64,000 nt of DNA from DATHAP01 sp963762865. GTDB lineage: Bacteria; Actinomycetota; Actinomycetes; JACCUZ01. The DNA lies in contig CAVXNC010000011.1 in NCBI GenBank assembly GCA_963762865.1, forward strand, positions 124,001-188,000, read 5' to 3'. This document shows positions 8,618 through 16,355 of the stretch, one piece after another. The position numbers were made by a program, and so were the translations under genes. Positions within the stretch are counted from its first letter, which is position 1, and the number at the start of each line of letters is the position of its first letter. The notes beneath the pieces are model-generated. The model had not been told where the DNA came from. It searched no databases and saw nothing but the letters and a program-made list of their open reading frames with translations.

Positions 8618-9742
8618 ATGAGCGTTGCGCATGACGGTGCCGCCCGGCTGCCCGCGGAGGCGCTGGGCGCTCCCCCGGGTCCGCGCTCGGTGCTGTTCAA
8701 GGTCCTCAGCGGCATGCTGTCCGGTGGCCTGCTGGTCCTGCTCTTCGCCGCGATCATCCCGAAGGTCGCGGACTTCGACGAGGTGTGGGACTCCCTCGCG
8801 CAGATGACCGCGATCGCCATCCTGTCGCTCATCGTGATGGCCCTGGCGATCAGGCTCCTGCTGGCGGAGGCATACACAGTCATCACCCCCGGGCTGTCCC
8901 TGTTCCGGTCGCTCATCGCGCGGGAGGCGTCCTCGGCTGTGTCGAACGTGGTGCCCGGCCCGTCGGGGACGGCATCGCAGTTCGTCATCCTCAAGTCGTG
9001 GGGCGTCTCCGTTGAGCGCTTCACCCGGGCGACCCTGGCCGTCAGCGTCTCGACCGACGTGCTCATCTTCGCCGGCCCCGGCATCGCCTTCGTGGTCTGG
9101 ACCATGCTGGGGATGCCGGCTGCGGCGGGCGGCGACCATGCGTGGGCCTTCGGCGTGGCCGCCGTGATCCTCTCGGTGGTCGCCGTCGGCGTCGTCGCGG
9201 CCGTGGCTCGCAGCGAGGGCCTCGCGGCCGGCCTGGGTCGGGCCGGGCAATGGTGCGTCAACCCGGTGAGGCGGCTTTTCGGCAAGGGACCGGTCAGCAC
9301 CTGGCCGGAGCAGTGCGTCGCGCTACGCACCGACACCATCGACGTCATGCGCGACCGGGGCCGCAGTCTGCTCGTCTGCGTCGGCGGCGGCTACGTCATC
9401 AACGGCGTGCTGCTCGTGACCTGCATCTGGGCCTGCGGCGTCACCGGCGACAGCATGCCGCTCTCGCTGGGCTTCATGCTCTACACGGTCGGCCGGATCG
9501 CGACGGTCGTGTCCATCACACCCGGCGGGGTGGGTGTCGTCGAGATCGCCTACACCGCGGTGTACGTCGCGGTGCTCGGCGAGTCCGCGCACGACGCGGT
9601 CGTGGGCGGCGTCCTCCTCTACCGGGCGCTCACCTACCTGCTGCCGATCATCTCCGGCGCCGTCGCCTACCTGGTCTGGCGGCTGATGCGGCGTCACGAG
9701 CTGCGCCAGGAGGCCGGGCAGCCGAGCGGGGCGACGCCCTGA
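8618..9742 (+). CDS. YbhN/UPF0104-type membrane protein (lysylphosphatidylglycerol synthase TM region)
   Basis: A 374-residue polytopic protein with about eight helices. It matches the membrane domain of MprF-type lysylphosphatidylglycerol synthases, for example the segment 'SNVVPGPSGTASQFVILKSW' and the late 'SITPGGVGVVEIAY'. The C-terminal aminoacyl-transferase domain of MprF is absent, so it is more likely a flippase-like or lipid-handling membrane protein of the YbhN group; the function is not established. The gene follows a GGGTGA-type promoter and is followed directly by another membrane protein gene. Confidence 0.8.
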   Translation: MSVAHDGAARLPAEALGAPPGPRSVLFKVLSGMLSGGLLVLLFAAIIPKVADFDEVWDSLAQMTAIAILSLIVMALAIRLLLAEAYTVITPGLSLFRSLIAREASSAVSNVVPGPSGTASQFVILKSWGVSVERFTRATLAVSVSTDVLIFAGPGIAFVVWTMLGMPAAAGGDHAWAFGVAAVILSVVAVGVVAAVARSEGLAAGLGRAGQWCVNPVRRLFGKGPVSTWPEQCVALRTDTIDVMRDRGRSLLVCVGGGYVINGVLLVTCIWACGVTGDSMPLSLGFMLYTVGRIATVVSITPGGVGVVEIAYTAVYVAVLGESAHDAVVGGVLLYRALTYLLPIISGAVAYLVWRLMRRHELRQEAGQPSGATP

Positions 9743-10275
9743 CGACCCATCAGCCGCGCGGCCTCCCGCGGCTGCTCCACCCGCACCTGCCGGGGGCCGG
9801 GGGGCACGGCGACGGCCACACAGCCGCCCGCGGCGTCTACGGGGCGATCGTGGTGCTCGCGGTCCTCCTGACGATGCAGCACCACCCTCCGGGCCCGTGG
9901 GTCTCGGCGATCACCGTCGCGGGGACGGTGCTCATCGTGCTCGCCGCCGAGCTCTACGCCGAGCTGCTCGGCGACGAGATCGACCTCGGCCGGGTCACGA
10001 CGAGGACGGAGCGGCGGGCGAGGCTGCGTCGGCTCGCGCCGATCACGCTCTCGGCCGAGGTTCCCGTGGTGGTGCTGGTGCTGGCCGGGCTCGGCCTGCT
10101 CGAGGAGGACACCGCGTTCAACATCGCCATCTGGGTCACGGTCTGCCTGATCACGGCCGAGGGGTATCTGGCGCGCCGGCTCGCCGGCCGGACCGTGGTC
10201 GCCTCGATGCGCAGCGCCGCGACGCTGGGCGCCCTCGGGGTCCTGCTCGCGGTGCTCAAGCAGTTCTCGCACTGA
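9739..10275 (+). CDS. Putative polytopic membrane protein, start uncertain
   Basis: I do not recognise a family. The frame encodes about 178 residues with some five hydrophobic segments, including 'VYGAIVVLAVLL', 'ITVAGTVLIVLAAELY', 'VPVVVLVLAGLGLL' and 'TLGALGVLLAVLK', joined by Arg-rich loops. No ATG or GTG lies between the previous gene's end and the first helix. The given start is a CTG overlapping the preceding TGA, and a GTG within the first helix (near 9850) is the alternative. It probably shares the transcript of the YbhN-like gene. Confidence 0.6.
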   Translation: MTTHQPRGLPRLLHPHLPGAGGHGDGHTAARGVYGAIVVLAVLLTMQHHPPGPWVSAITVAGTVLIVLAAELYAELLGDEIDLGRVTTRTERRARLRRLAPITLSAEVPVVVLVLAGLGLLEEDTAFNIAIWVTVCLITAEGYLARRLAGRTVVASMRSAATLGALGVLLAVLKQFSH

Positions 10276-10304
10276 CCGGCGGTCAGCCGCATCTCGTCCG
10301 CGCC

Positions 10305-10310
10305 GGGTGA
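10305..10310 (+). promoter_or_regulatory. GGGTGA box upstream of the HerA-like gene
   Basis: GGGTGA stands 70 nt before the ATG at 10381, in the intergenic region after the membrane protein gene. Unlike the other boxes, the expected downstream element about 21 nt away (GGTTGGCT) is a poor match, so this site is weaker evidence. Confidence 0.25.
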
Positions 10311-10380
10311 GGCTGTCACACTCGGTGCAGGGGTTGGCTCGGACCTGCCGGCCCGTGGTCCGGCGGGCCGGGAGGGTGTC

Positions 10381-11847
10381 ATGACTGCGTCGACCGAGAC
10401 GGCTCCACGGGGCGGCGGCGTCGCGTGGTGCACGTCCGGGCGGCGCTTCGAGTCGGAGGTGCCGCTGGCGGCCTCGCTGGCCATCGGCAGCATCGTCGAG
10501 CTGCGCTGCGCCGACGGCCGGAACTTCCTCGGACAGGTGACCGGCGCGGCCGTCGCGGTCGACGCGGACCGGGTTCGCGTCCAGGTCGCCTCCGGACGGA
10601 TCGAGGCCGAGCTCGTCGCCGGCAGCCTCGAGCCGGCCGGGGTGGACACCGTCTTCGACAAGGCGATGATCGACCCTGCTCCGGCCGAGGCGGTGAACGA
10701 GTGGCGGCAGCGCGCGCTCGGCCCGCCGGCGGGCACCTTCACGCTGGGCACCGACCGGTCGTCGCCGACCGTTGCCGCCCGGCTGGCCGGCCGTGGCTTC
10801 GCCAGGCACACCTTCCTGTGCGGGCAGTCCGGGGCCGGCAAGACCTACACGCTGGGCCTGCTGCTCGAGGAGCTGCTTCTGCACACCGACCTGCGGATCA
10901 TCGTCCTCGACCCGAACTCCGACTACGTCCACCTCGGTCAGCTCTCCGGTGAGGCTGACGACCGCCTGGCGCAGCGGGCGGCGGAGGTGTCGTCCCGGGT
11001 CTGCGTCTTCCGGTCGGGTGACGCGCCCTACCGCCTACGGGTGCGCTTCGGCCGGATGCCGCTCGACATCCAGGCACTGGTGCTGGCGCTCGACCCGGTC
11101 GCCGACCCGGAGGAGTTCCACGCGCTGAGCCGGGCGACCGAGACGATCGACGGACACGAGTACTCGCTGGGCACGCTGCGCCGCGGTCTGGACCTCACCG
11201 ACGGCTCGCAGCGCGCCCTGGCCCTGCGCATCGACAACCTCGGTGCAAGCTCGTGGGACGTGTGGGCGAACGAGCACGAGTCGCCGCTGCTCGACCAGCT
11301 GCCCGCTGACTGGCGCGCGGCGGTGATGGACCTCGGGAGCCTCACGTCGACCGCGGAGCAGTCGGTGATCGCAGCCTCGGTGCTGTCCGCCCTGTGGCTG
11401 CAGCGCCGCAGCCGCAACCCGGTGCTCGTGGTCATCGACGAGGCGCACAACATCTGCCCGCAGCATCCTGCGAGCCACACCCAAGCGCTGGCCACGACCC
11501 AGGCCATCAACATCGCAGCCGAGGGTCGCAAATTCGGCCTCTACCTGATGCTTGCCAGCCAACGACCCCAGAAGTTGCACGAGAACGTGCTGTCCCAGTG
11601 CGAGAACCTGCTGCTGATGAGGGTCAACTCACGGTCGGACCTCGCGCACCTGGCGACGATCTTCTCGCACGTGCCGGAGCCGATGATCGCGCAGGCGGCC
11701 GACTTCCAGCTCGGGGAAGGTCTGGCCGCCGGGCGGATCAGCCCGGTCCCCGTCGTCTTCCGCAGCGGGCCTCGCCGCTCCCCGGAGGGTGGCGGCGACG
11801 TACCGACGAGCGTCTGGGTTCCGGAGCCACCGACAGCGACGGCCTAG
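10381..11847 (+). CDS. HerA-like DUF87 ATPase/helicase
   Basis: 488 residues. An N-terminal beta-rich HAS-barrel-like part (about 22-88) precedes a RecA/FtsK-type motor: Walker A 'GQSGAGKT' at 148-155, Walker B 'VLVVIDEAHN' near 348, and the 'ASQRP' sensor motif near 392. HerA proteins are hexameric DNA translocases that usually work with the nuclease NurA in end resection; other DUF87 proteins serve defence or conjugation. No NurA or other nuclease gene is adjacent. GGGAGGG precedes the ATG. The frame and codon use are normal for the window. Confidence 0.83.
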   Translation: MTASTETAPRGGGVAWCTSGRRFESEVPLAASLAIGSIVELRCADGRNFLGQVTGAAVAVDADRVRVQVASGRIEAELVAGSLEPAGVDTVFDKAMIDPAPAEAVNEWRQRALGPPAGTFTLGTDRSSPTVAARLAGRGFARHTFLCGQSGAGKTYTLGLLLEELLLHTDLRIIVLDPNSDYVHLGQLSGEADDRLAQRAAEVSSRVCVFRSGDAPYRLRVRFGRMPLDIQALVLALDPVADPEEFHALSRATETIDGHEYSLGTLRRGLDLTDGSQRALALRIDNLGASSWDVWANEHESPLLDQLPADWRAAVMDLGSLTSTAEQSVIAASVLSALWLQRRSRNPVLVVIDEAHNICPQHPASHTQALATTQAINIAAEGRKFGLYLMLASQRPQKLHENVLSQCENLLLMRVNSRSDLAHLATIFSHVPEPMIAQAADFQLGEGLAAGRISPVPVVFRSGPRRSPEGGGDVPTSVWVPEPPTATA

Positions 11848-11874
11848 CAAACGCCAGGCGGGGGCAGCGGACCT

Positions 11875-11940
11875 TCAGCGGACCAGCACGTTGAGGAGGA
11901 CGGTCAACAACACGGACGCCACGACCGAGAACAGGATCAT
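11875..11940 (-). CDS. Possible 21-residue hydrophobic peptide
   Basis: A tiny frame (ATG at 11940, TGA at 11875-11877) encodes an almost wholly hydrophobic peptide beginning MILFSVVAS and ending LLNVLVR, the shape of a single membrane helix with a positive C-terminus. Directly upstream on its strand is the strong hairpin at 11947-11984, and no clear ribosome site is visible. It could be a real small membrane peptide or chance. Nothing else explains this 160-bp gap. Confidence 0.3.
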   Translation of the reverse strand: MILFSVVASVLLTVLLNVLVR

Positions 11941-11946
11941 GGCGAG

Positions 11947-11984
11947 GCAGCCAGGCCCGCCCCCGAGAGGGCGGACCTGGCTGC
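11947..11984. terminator. Strong hairpin between convergent genes
   Basis: Arms 11947-11962 and 11969-11984 pair over 16 positions with one mismatch around a 6-nt loop. It separates the HerA-like gene (plus strand) from the small membrane gene ending at 12007 (minus strand), the position of a bidirectional terminator. There is no clear T-tract on either side. Confidence 0.55.
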
Positions 11985-12006
11985 GAGTGCTTCTCGGCAC
12001 CGAGGA

Positions 12007-12294
12007 TCAGGTGCGGGGGTCGTTGTCGTGCTCGTAGCTGCCGGCCTTGGCCAAGCCACGGCTGAGCATGTAGCCGACGGTGAGGATGGTGACGTAGAGC
12101 CACGCCTTGTCGGCACCGAAGCCCTGGCCGTCCTCGTTCTGGTCCACCATCGCCGAGGCGATGAGGACGCCCAGCGCCACCACGACGTAGGCGATCAGCT
12201 CGGTGGTCTTGAACGCGGGCTTCGTCTCGGTCGTGGCGGTGTGCCGCCGCGTGTGGTTGTTGTTGTCAGTCCGGTTGGCGGTGTTGCTTGCCAT
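12007..12294 (-). CDS. Small two-helix membrane protein, unknown function
   Basis: 95 residues. A polar Asn/Thr/His-rich N-terminal tail ('NRTDNNNHTRRHTATTET') is followed by two helices ('LIAYVVVALGVLIASAM' and 'WLYVTILTVGYMLSRGL') around an acidic loop with 'NEDGQGFGADKAW'. I do not assign a family. The ATG at 12294 was chosen because GGGAGA stands 4-10 nt upstream; the frame is open further but encodes an unlikely extension. The tail is unusual in base use for this GC-rich window (AAC/ACA-rich). Confidence 0.7.
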   Translation of the reverse strand: MASNTANRTDNNNHTRRHTATTETKPAFKTTELIAYVVVALGVLIASAMVDQNEDGQGFGADKAWLYVTILTVGYMLSRGLAKAGSYEHDNDPRT

Positions 12295-12441
12295 GTCATC
12301 TCCCGATGAGCAGGAGGAAGTGGTTCGGCACCACTCCCAGAGGACAGCAGCTCCTGCTGGAACTGCTGTTGTGTGGAGTGCGCCGGGTCTGGACGCGGCG
12401 GGATCCTGACCGAGGCGAGGGCTGTCAAACACGCCGGGCGG

Positions 12442-13138
12442 CTAGGACGCTTGGCGAGGCACGCTCTCGCGGGGATCGGTCCGGTAGCCGACCTTGCGCC
12501 CGGCACGCGAGCCCTCGGAGATCTGTCTGGCCAGCTCGCGCAGCTTCACGTTGGTGCGTTGCGAGGCCCGGCTCAGCATCTCGAACGCTTGATTGCTGGT
12601 CAGGTTCGACTGCACCCGCAGGATCCCCACTGCTTCGCCGATGACCTGGCGGGAGGCTATCGCCGCTCGAAGCTCTTCCTGCTGGCGAGCGGAGTCGATG
12701 ACCACGGCCCCGAGTGAGGACAGCAGGATTGCGAGCATCTGGTCCTTGGTGGAGGGCCATCCGGCACGAGAACATGCTCCGCACCCCGAGCTGTCCCGAC
12801 ATGCGAGCGGCGGACCGGGGCCAGCGCGGGTCCGCTGCGAGGTCGGGGGTGGAAACCCAGGTCTCCTGCAGGGCCGCGTCCATGCACGGACCTTCACTCT
12901 CGTCGTACTGGATCTGGTCGCCGTCGAACGCGAGGGGGTCGGTGGCTCCGAAGGTGACAGGTCTGTCCGTGGCGATCTTGGGGATCAGACTGATGCTGGC
13001 GGCTTCGCACCCGCCGACCGCCTGCTGGGCGGTGGCCGTGATCCGGCCGAGGCTCTCATCGAAGCCCCAACCCGCGTCCACGCGCCGTTTCGCCCACGTC
13101 CGCTCGTTGTTGTCGTTCGGACGGGGCGCGCGAAGCAA
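12442..13138 (-). pseudogene. GAF-ANTAR regulator, frameshifted with internal deletion
   Basis: The first part (frame starting at a TTG at 13138, or a GTG at 13081) encodes the front of a GAF sensor domain: 'DESLGRITATAQQAV', 'EGPCMDA' and 'LGVRSMFSCRMAL'. Near 12750 the frame changes. The other frame then gives the end of the GAF helix ('LSSLGAVVIDSARQQEEL') and a complete ANTAR RNA-binding domain ('RQVIGEAVGILRVQSNLT', 'AFEMLSRASQRTN'). About 17-20 residues of GAF beta-sheet normally found between these parts are missing, so one deletion of non-triplet length explains both defects. ANTAR proteins act as antiterminators. The ANTAR part alone might still be made from an internal start. Confidence 0.72.
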
Positions 13139-13174
13139 GTCGTTTCCCGCTCCCCTCCGGCGGGTACCGACCGC

Positions 13175-13685
13175 ATGAGTATTCGACGCAGACCTTTCCC
13201 CGCCGGGAGTCCAGCGGTGCTCGTAGACCGGGTGTCACAGCACGGAGGGCTCATCCCGGCATCCCCTGGTGCCAGGGTGCGGTGTCTTGAGGTCGAGCTG
13301 CCGCCAGCCACGACCACCCCTGCCGACGCCCGGCAGATCGCCCGGCAGGCTTGCCGGGACTGGGGCATCCCAGCCGCTGCGGACGACGTCTCCCTCGTTG
13401 TCTCAGAGCTGGTGACCAACGCCGTGGTGCACGCCAAGACGCCCCTCATCCTGGCCATCGAGCACGAGGGCCCGACCCTGGCAGTAGCGGTCGGCGACGG
13501 CCAGCCGGCGCGCACCGTGGCTGGCTGACCAGTCACCAGAGCACATCGGCGGGCGCGGCATCGCGCTGGTGAGCCGGCTGGGCACGAACTGGGGAGTCGT
13601 ACGCACGGTGCTCGGGAAGACGGTCTGGGTCAGCCTGAACGTCGCGCCCGCGGCCTCCGAACGGACAATCGTCGAGCGACCCTGA
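13175..13685 (+). pseudogene. RsbW-like ATP-binding (HATPase) regulator, frameshifted
   Basis: The first frame carries the N-box of a GHKL anti-sigma kinase ('VVSELVTNAVVHA') and stops at 13528 after 'AVAVGDGQPARTVAG'. Removing one G near 13515 restores a frame with the G-box ('HIGGRGIALVSRLGTNWGV') and a normal C-terminus ending at 13685. The lesion is thus a single +1 insertion inside the ATP lid; it may be real or a sequence error. Intact family members bind ATP and regulate sigma factors with STAS partners. It is divergent from the broken GAF-ANTAR gene across only 36 bp. The start (ATG 13175) is uncertain. Confidence 0.7.
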
Positions 13686-13692
13686 CCAAGCC

Positions 13693-14226
13693 TCAGACGC
13701 TCGACCGAGCCCTGCGGCCGCCCGTTCGCAGGGCCTCCGCCTCGATCACGCACGCCGTGTGCAGCAGCGCCAGGTCGTCGGCGTCGTGCCCGGCGGCGTC
13801 CAGCAGCCCGTCGACCAGCTCCGCCGCCGCGGACCGAACGAGCGCCGCCCGCTCGCGAGGGCCGGCCACGGCTGGGCGGACCCGGGCCGAGTCGGGGTGG
13901 GCCTCGATGACCCGCAGCTCTCCGTCGACCGAGCGAGCGGCGAGCTCGAGCCGGGCGAGCAACGACCGGGCGTCCCCCGTCGGGGCACCGACCGAGGCCG
14001 CTGCCGCAAACGCGCGGCGCGCACCAGCGACGGCCCGATCCATGTCGCGGCGAAGCCGGGCGGCCTCGGCGGCGGGTCCTGTCCCGTGCGCGAGCACTGA
14101 GCGGCGAGCCCGGTCCGAGAGCCGTTCACCGACACCGCGAGCAGCACGCAAGGCTCGACGGACGAGCATCAGGACGGCGCACCAGGCGATCAAACAGCTG
14201 GCGAGCACCACGACGAGGGTGGTCAT
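13693..14226 (-). CDS. Single-span membrane protein, unknown function
   Basis: 177 residues. The N-terminus is a signal anchor ('LVVVLASCLIAWCAVLMLV'), followed by an Arg/Ala-rich, mainly helical soluble region with 'RLRRDMDRAVAGARRAFA' and heptad-like spacing suggestive of a coiled coil. No catalytic motif is visible and I do not recognise the family. It converges with the HATPase remnant, 7 bp apart, and is divergent from the small gene at 14311. Confidence 0.6.
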   Translation of the reverse strand: MTTLVVVLASCLIAWCAVLMLVRRALRAARGVGERLSDRARRSVLAHGTGPAAEAARLRRDMDRAVAGARRAFAAAASVGAPTGDARSLLARLELAARSVDGELRVIEAHPDSARVRPAVAGPRERAALVRSAAAELVDGLLDAAGHDADDLALLHTACVIEAEALRTGGRRARSSV

Positions 14227-14310
14227 GCCACGACCTTACGGCCGCGTCGTGGTCTGGGCCATGCTTGTGCCACGGAGCACGTTCACGGATCCCGCCAGGA
14301 GGGAGCGCCC

Positions 14311-14547
14311 GTGGCCAGTCACCGAGTCCGGATGAGCGTCCCGGAGTTCGACATCGGCGGCTCCAACGTGGAGTTCGTCGTCGAGAGCAACCGGCGTACG
14401 CCGAGCGGTGCCCTGGAGAAGCTCGGCGAGCTGCACATCTCCAAGGGGAGCCTCGAGTGGTGGCCGAAGGGCGCGAAGCGATACCGCCGTGAGGTCAAGT
14501 GGGAGCGGTTCGCCGAGTGGATCGAGGCCACGGGTCGACGATTCTGA
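14311..14547 (+). CDS. Small conserved-looking protein of unknown function
   Basis: 78 residues, soluble, rich in Trp and Arg, with 'PEFDIGGSNVEFVVESN' and 'GSLEWWPKGAKRYRREVKWE'. I know no domain for it. AGGAGGG at 14297-14303 stands 7 nt before the GTG at 14311 and supports this start over the ATG at 14332. It converges with the LigD-type polymerase gene; a link to DNA repair is possible only by proximity. Confidence 0.65.
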   Translation: MASHRVRMSVPEFDIGGSNVEFVVESNRRTPSGALEKLGELHISKGSLEWWPKGAKRYRREVKWERFAEWIEATGRRF

Positions 14548-14570
14548 CCGTGCGGGCCGTGCACGCCAGG

Positions 14571-15542
14571 TCACCCCTGCTGCCCTCGAGGCACGTCGCG
14601 GCCGTCTCGCTCGTCGCGGTCGGCCCAGGCAAGTAGGCGCTCGAGGTCGAAGACAGCGTCATCGATGCCGGCATGCAGGTCGCCCTTGTCCGCATACCGC
14701 GCCGGCAGTGTCGCTATGGTGAAGTCGTCAGGGAGAACATCGTCGATCTCGCTCCAATCCACCGGCGTGGAGACCGTTCCGAGCGCGTTGCCGCGAACGC
14801 TGTAGGCGCAGGCGATGGTGTGGTCGCGAGCGTTCTGGTTGTAGTCGATGAAGAGGTCCCGCGGGTCGCGGTCGCGCCGCCACCACGCCGTCGTCACCAG
14901 GTCAGGTGCGCGCCGCTCCACCTCACGCGCGAACGCCAGAGCTGCCCGGCGCACGTCCTGGAAACCCCATCGCGGCTCGATACGAACATAGATGTGCAGA
15001 CCCTTGCCGCCACTGGTCTTCGGCCAGCCGGTCGCGCCCAGCGCGTCGAGCACCTCGTGGGCGACATGTGCGACCTGGCGCACTGTCGCGAAGTCACACA
15101 GCGGCATCGGGTCCAGGTCGATCCGCCACTCGTCGGGCTTCTCCGTGTCGGCTCGACGGCTGTTCCAGGGGTGGAACTCGACCGTCGACATCTGAACCGC
15201 CCAGATGACACTGGCCAGCTCGGTCACGCACAGCTCGTCTGCCGTCCTGCTGAACCTTGGGAAGAAGACGCGCACCGTCTCGACCCAGGGCGGGGCTCCG
15301 GCCGGGAGCCGCTTCTGGTGGACCTTCTCACCGTCGACCCCGGTGGGGAATCGGTGCAGCATGCAGGGCCGCTCCCGCAGGGCGTTGACGATGCCATCGC
15401 CGACGGCCAGGTAGTAGCGGGCCAGGTCGAGCTTGGTCGCCCCCGTAGCCGGGAAGTAGACCCGGTCTGGGTTCGTGATCCTCACGTCGCGGTCGCCGAC
15501 CTCGAGGTCGATGGCCGGCGACCTGGGTGCGCCCGCTGGCAT
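14571..15542 (-). CDS. LigD-type polymerase/primase domain protein (NHEJ)
   Basis: 323 residues forming the whole archaeo-eukaryotic primase-type polymerase (PolDom) of LigD. Visible marks are 'NPDRVYFP' at the N-terminus, the catalytic acidic pair in 'WRIDLDP', the conserved 'STVEFHPWNSR', and 'TSGGKGLHIYV'. LigD polymerases add nucleotides, preferably ribonucleotides, at bridged DNA ends during non-homologous end joining with Ku. Neither a ligase or nuclease domain nor a ku gene is present nearby, so this is a stand-alone polymerase acting with partners elsewhere (inference). Confidence 0.88.
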   Translation of the reverse strand: MPAGAPRSPAIDLEVGDRDVRITNPDRVYFPATGATKLDLARYYLAVGDGIVNALRERPCMLHRFPTGVDGEKVHQKRLPAGAPPWVETVRVFFPRFSRTADELCVTELASVIWAVQMSTVEFHPWNSRRADTEKPDEWRIDLDPMPLCDFATVRQVAHVAHEVLDALGATGWPKTSGGKGLHIYVRIEPRWGFQDVRRAALAFAREVERRAPDLVTTAWWRRDRDPRDLFIDYNQNARDHTIACAYSVRGNALGTVSTPVDWSEIDDVLPDDFTIATLPARYADKGDLHAGIDDAVFDLERLLAWADRDERDGRDVPRGQQG

Positions 15543-15671
15543 GGGATCAACGTACGGCCAGCGGAGACTGGCTCCGCATCGGACACGGACGGGCTGGCCG
15601 GAACACGCGGGCCAGCCCGCTGACGGCTCGCGGCGTCGTGGGTGACGCCCTCCCTATGGCAGCCGGATCTC

Positions 15672-16109
15672 CTACTTGCGACCGCCGTGCGCCGCGAGCG
15701 CGTAGAAGGTAAGCACGAACATCGCGACGTAGGTCATGGACCAGATGGGGTAGTAGGGCATCCACGTCATGGCCGAGAGCGCACCGATGGTCGCGGCCAC
15801 GAAGCCGACCCACCGGGCGAGCTGCGAGCGGTAGAGCAGCAGCCAGCTCGACACGATGAGCAGCACGGCGACGATCAGCCACACCCAGGCGTAGGTGTTC
15901 AGCTTGTCACCGAGCAGCCCGTCCTTCAGCTCATCGGGGAGCGCGCCCTCGTAGCGGAACGCCCAGAAGGAGTCGAGCAGGCGCATGAGGCCTGCCAACC
16001 CCAAGACGCTGCCGGCGAAAAACATCCAGCCGGAGACCGGCTCGTCGTCGTACGTGCTCAAGCCTGTGGGGGTCATCAACGGGTCCTGACCAGCTGGGTT
16101 CGTCGACAC
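15672..16109 (-). CDS. DUF7144 family membrane protein (second copy)
   Basis: About 145 residues with four membrane helices. The pattern 'GWMFFAGSVLGLAGLMRLLD', a polar loop, and 'AMTWMPYYPIWSM' links it to the protein at 7997-8428, from which it is well diverged. Function unknown. I chose the GTG at 16109 because GGAGGG precedes it; a GTG at 16127 would put that site inside the gene. Divergent from the CPA1 antiporter gene. Confidence 0.75.
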   Translation of the reverse strand: MSTNPAGQDPLMTPTGLSTYDDEPVSGWMFFAGSVLGLAGLMRLLDSFWAFRYEGALPDELKDGLLGDKLNTYAWVWLIVAVLLIVSSWLLLYRSQLARWVGFVAATIGALSAMTWMPYYPIWSMTYVAMFVLTFYALAAHGGRK

Positions 16110-16192
16110 GGTCCCTCCTTCGGTCACGGCCGGGTCGGACTGACACCACGATCATGTCGCCCAGGCGGGGTGATAGGCGGGAGATCGCACCG

Positions 16193-16269
16193 ATCGGCGC
16201 CCGCGTGTCGGCAGATATCTGTCTGAACCGCCCTTCACCCCCGCCGGATGAACCATCGGCGCCCGCGTG
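16193..16269 (+). repeat. Direct repeat pair in divergent promoter region
   Basis: ATCGGCGCCCGCGTG occurs at 16193-16207 and again at 16255-16269, 62 bp apart, in the region between the second DUF7144 gene and the antiporter gene. A spacing of about six helical turns would place two sites on one face of the DNA. No known regulator is recognised. Confidence 0.4.
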
Positions 16270-16355
16270 GATGGTCCACTCTGGTCCGGCGACCACGCAG
16301 CGAGGATGAGCGGTGTCATGACCTGCTGGTCCTGATCCAAGCCGGAGGGACGACC

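Noticed and set aside
10381..12294. HerA-based defence system
   Set aside because: The neighbours are a small membrane protein and a broken regulator; no nuclease, SIR2 or other effector gene is adjacent.
14571..15542. Complete LigD
   Set aside because: Only the polymerase domain is present; the flanking sequence encodes neither a phosphoesterase nor a ligase.
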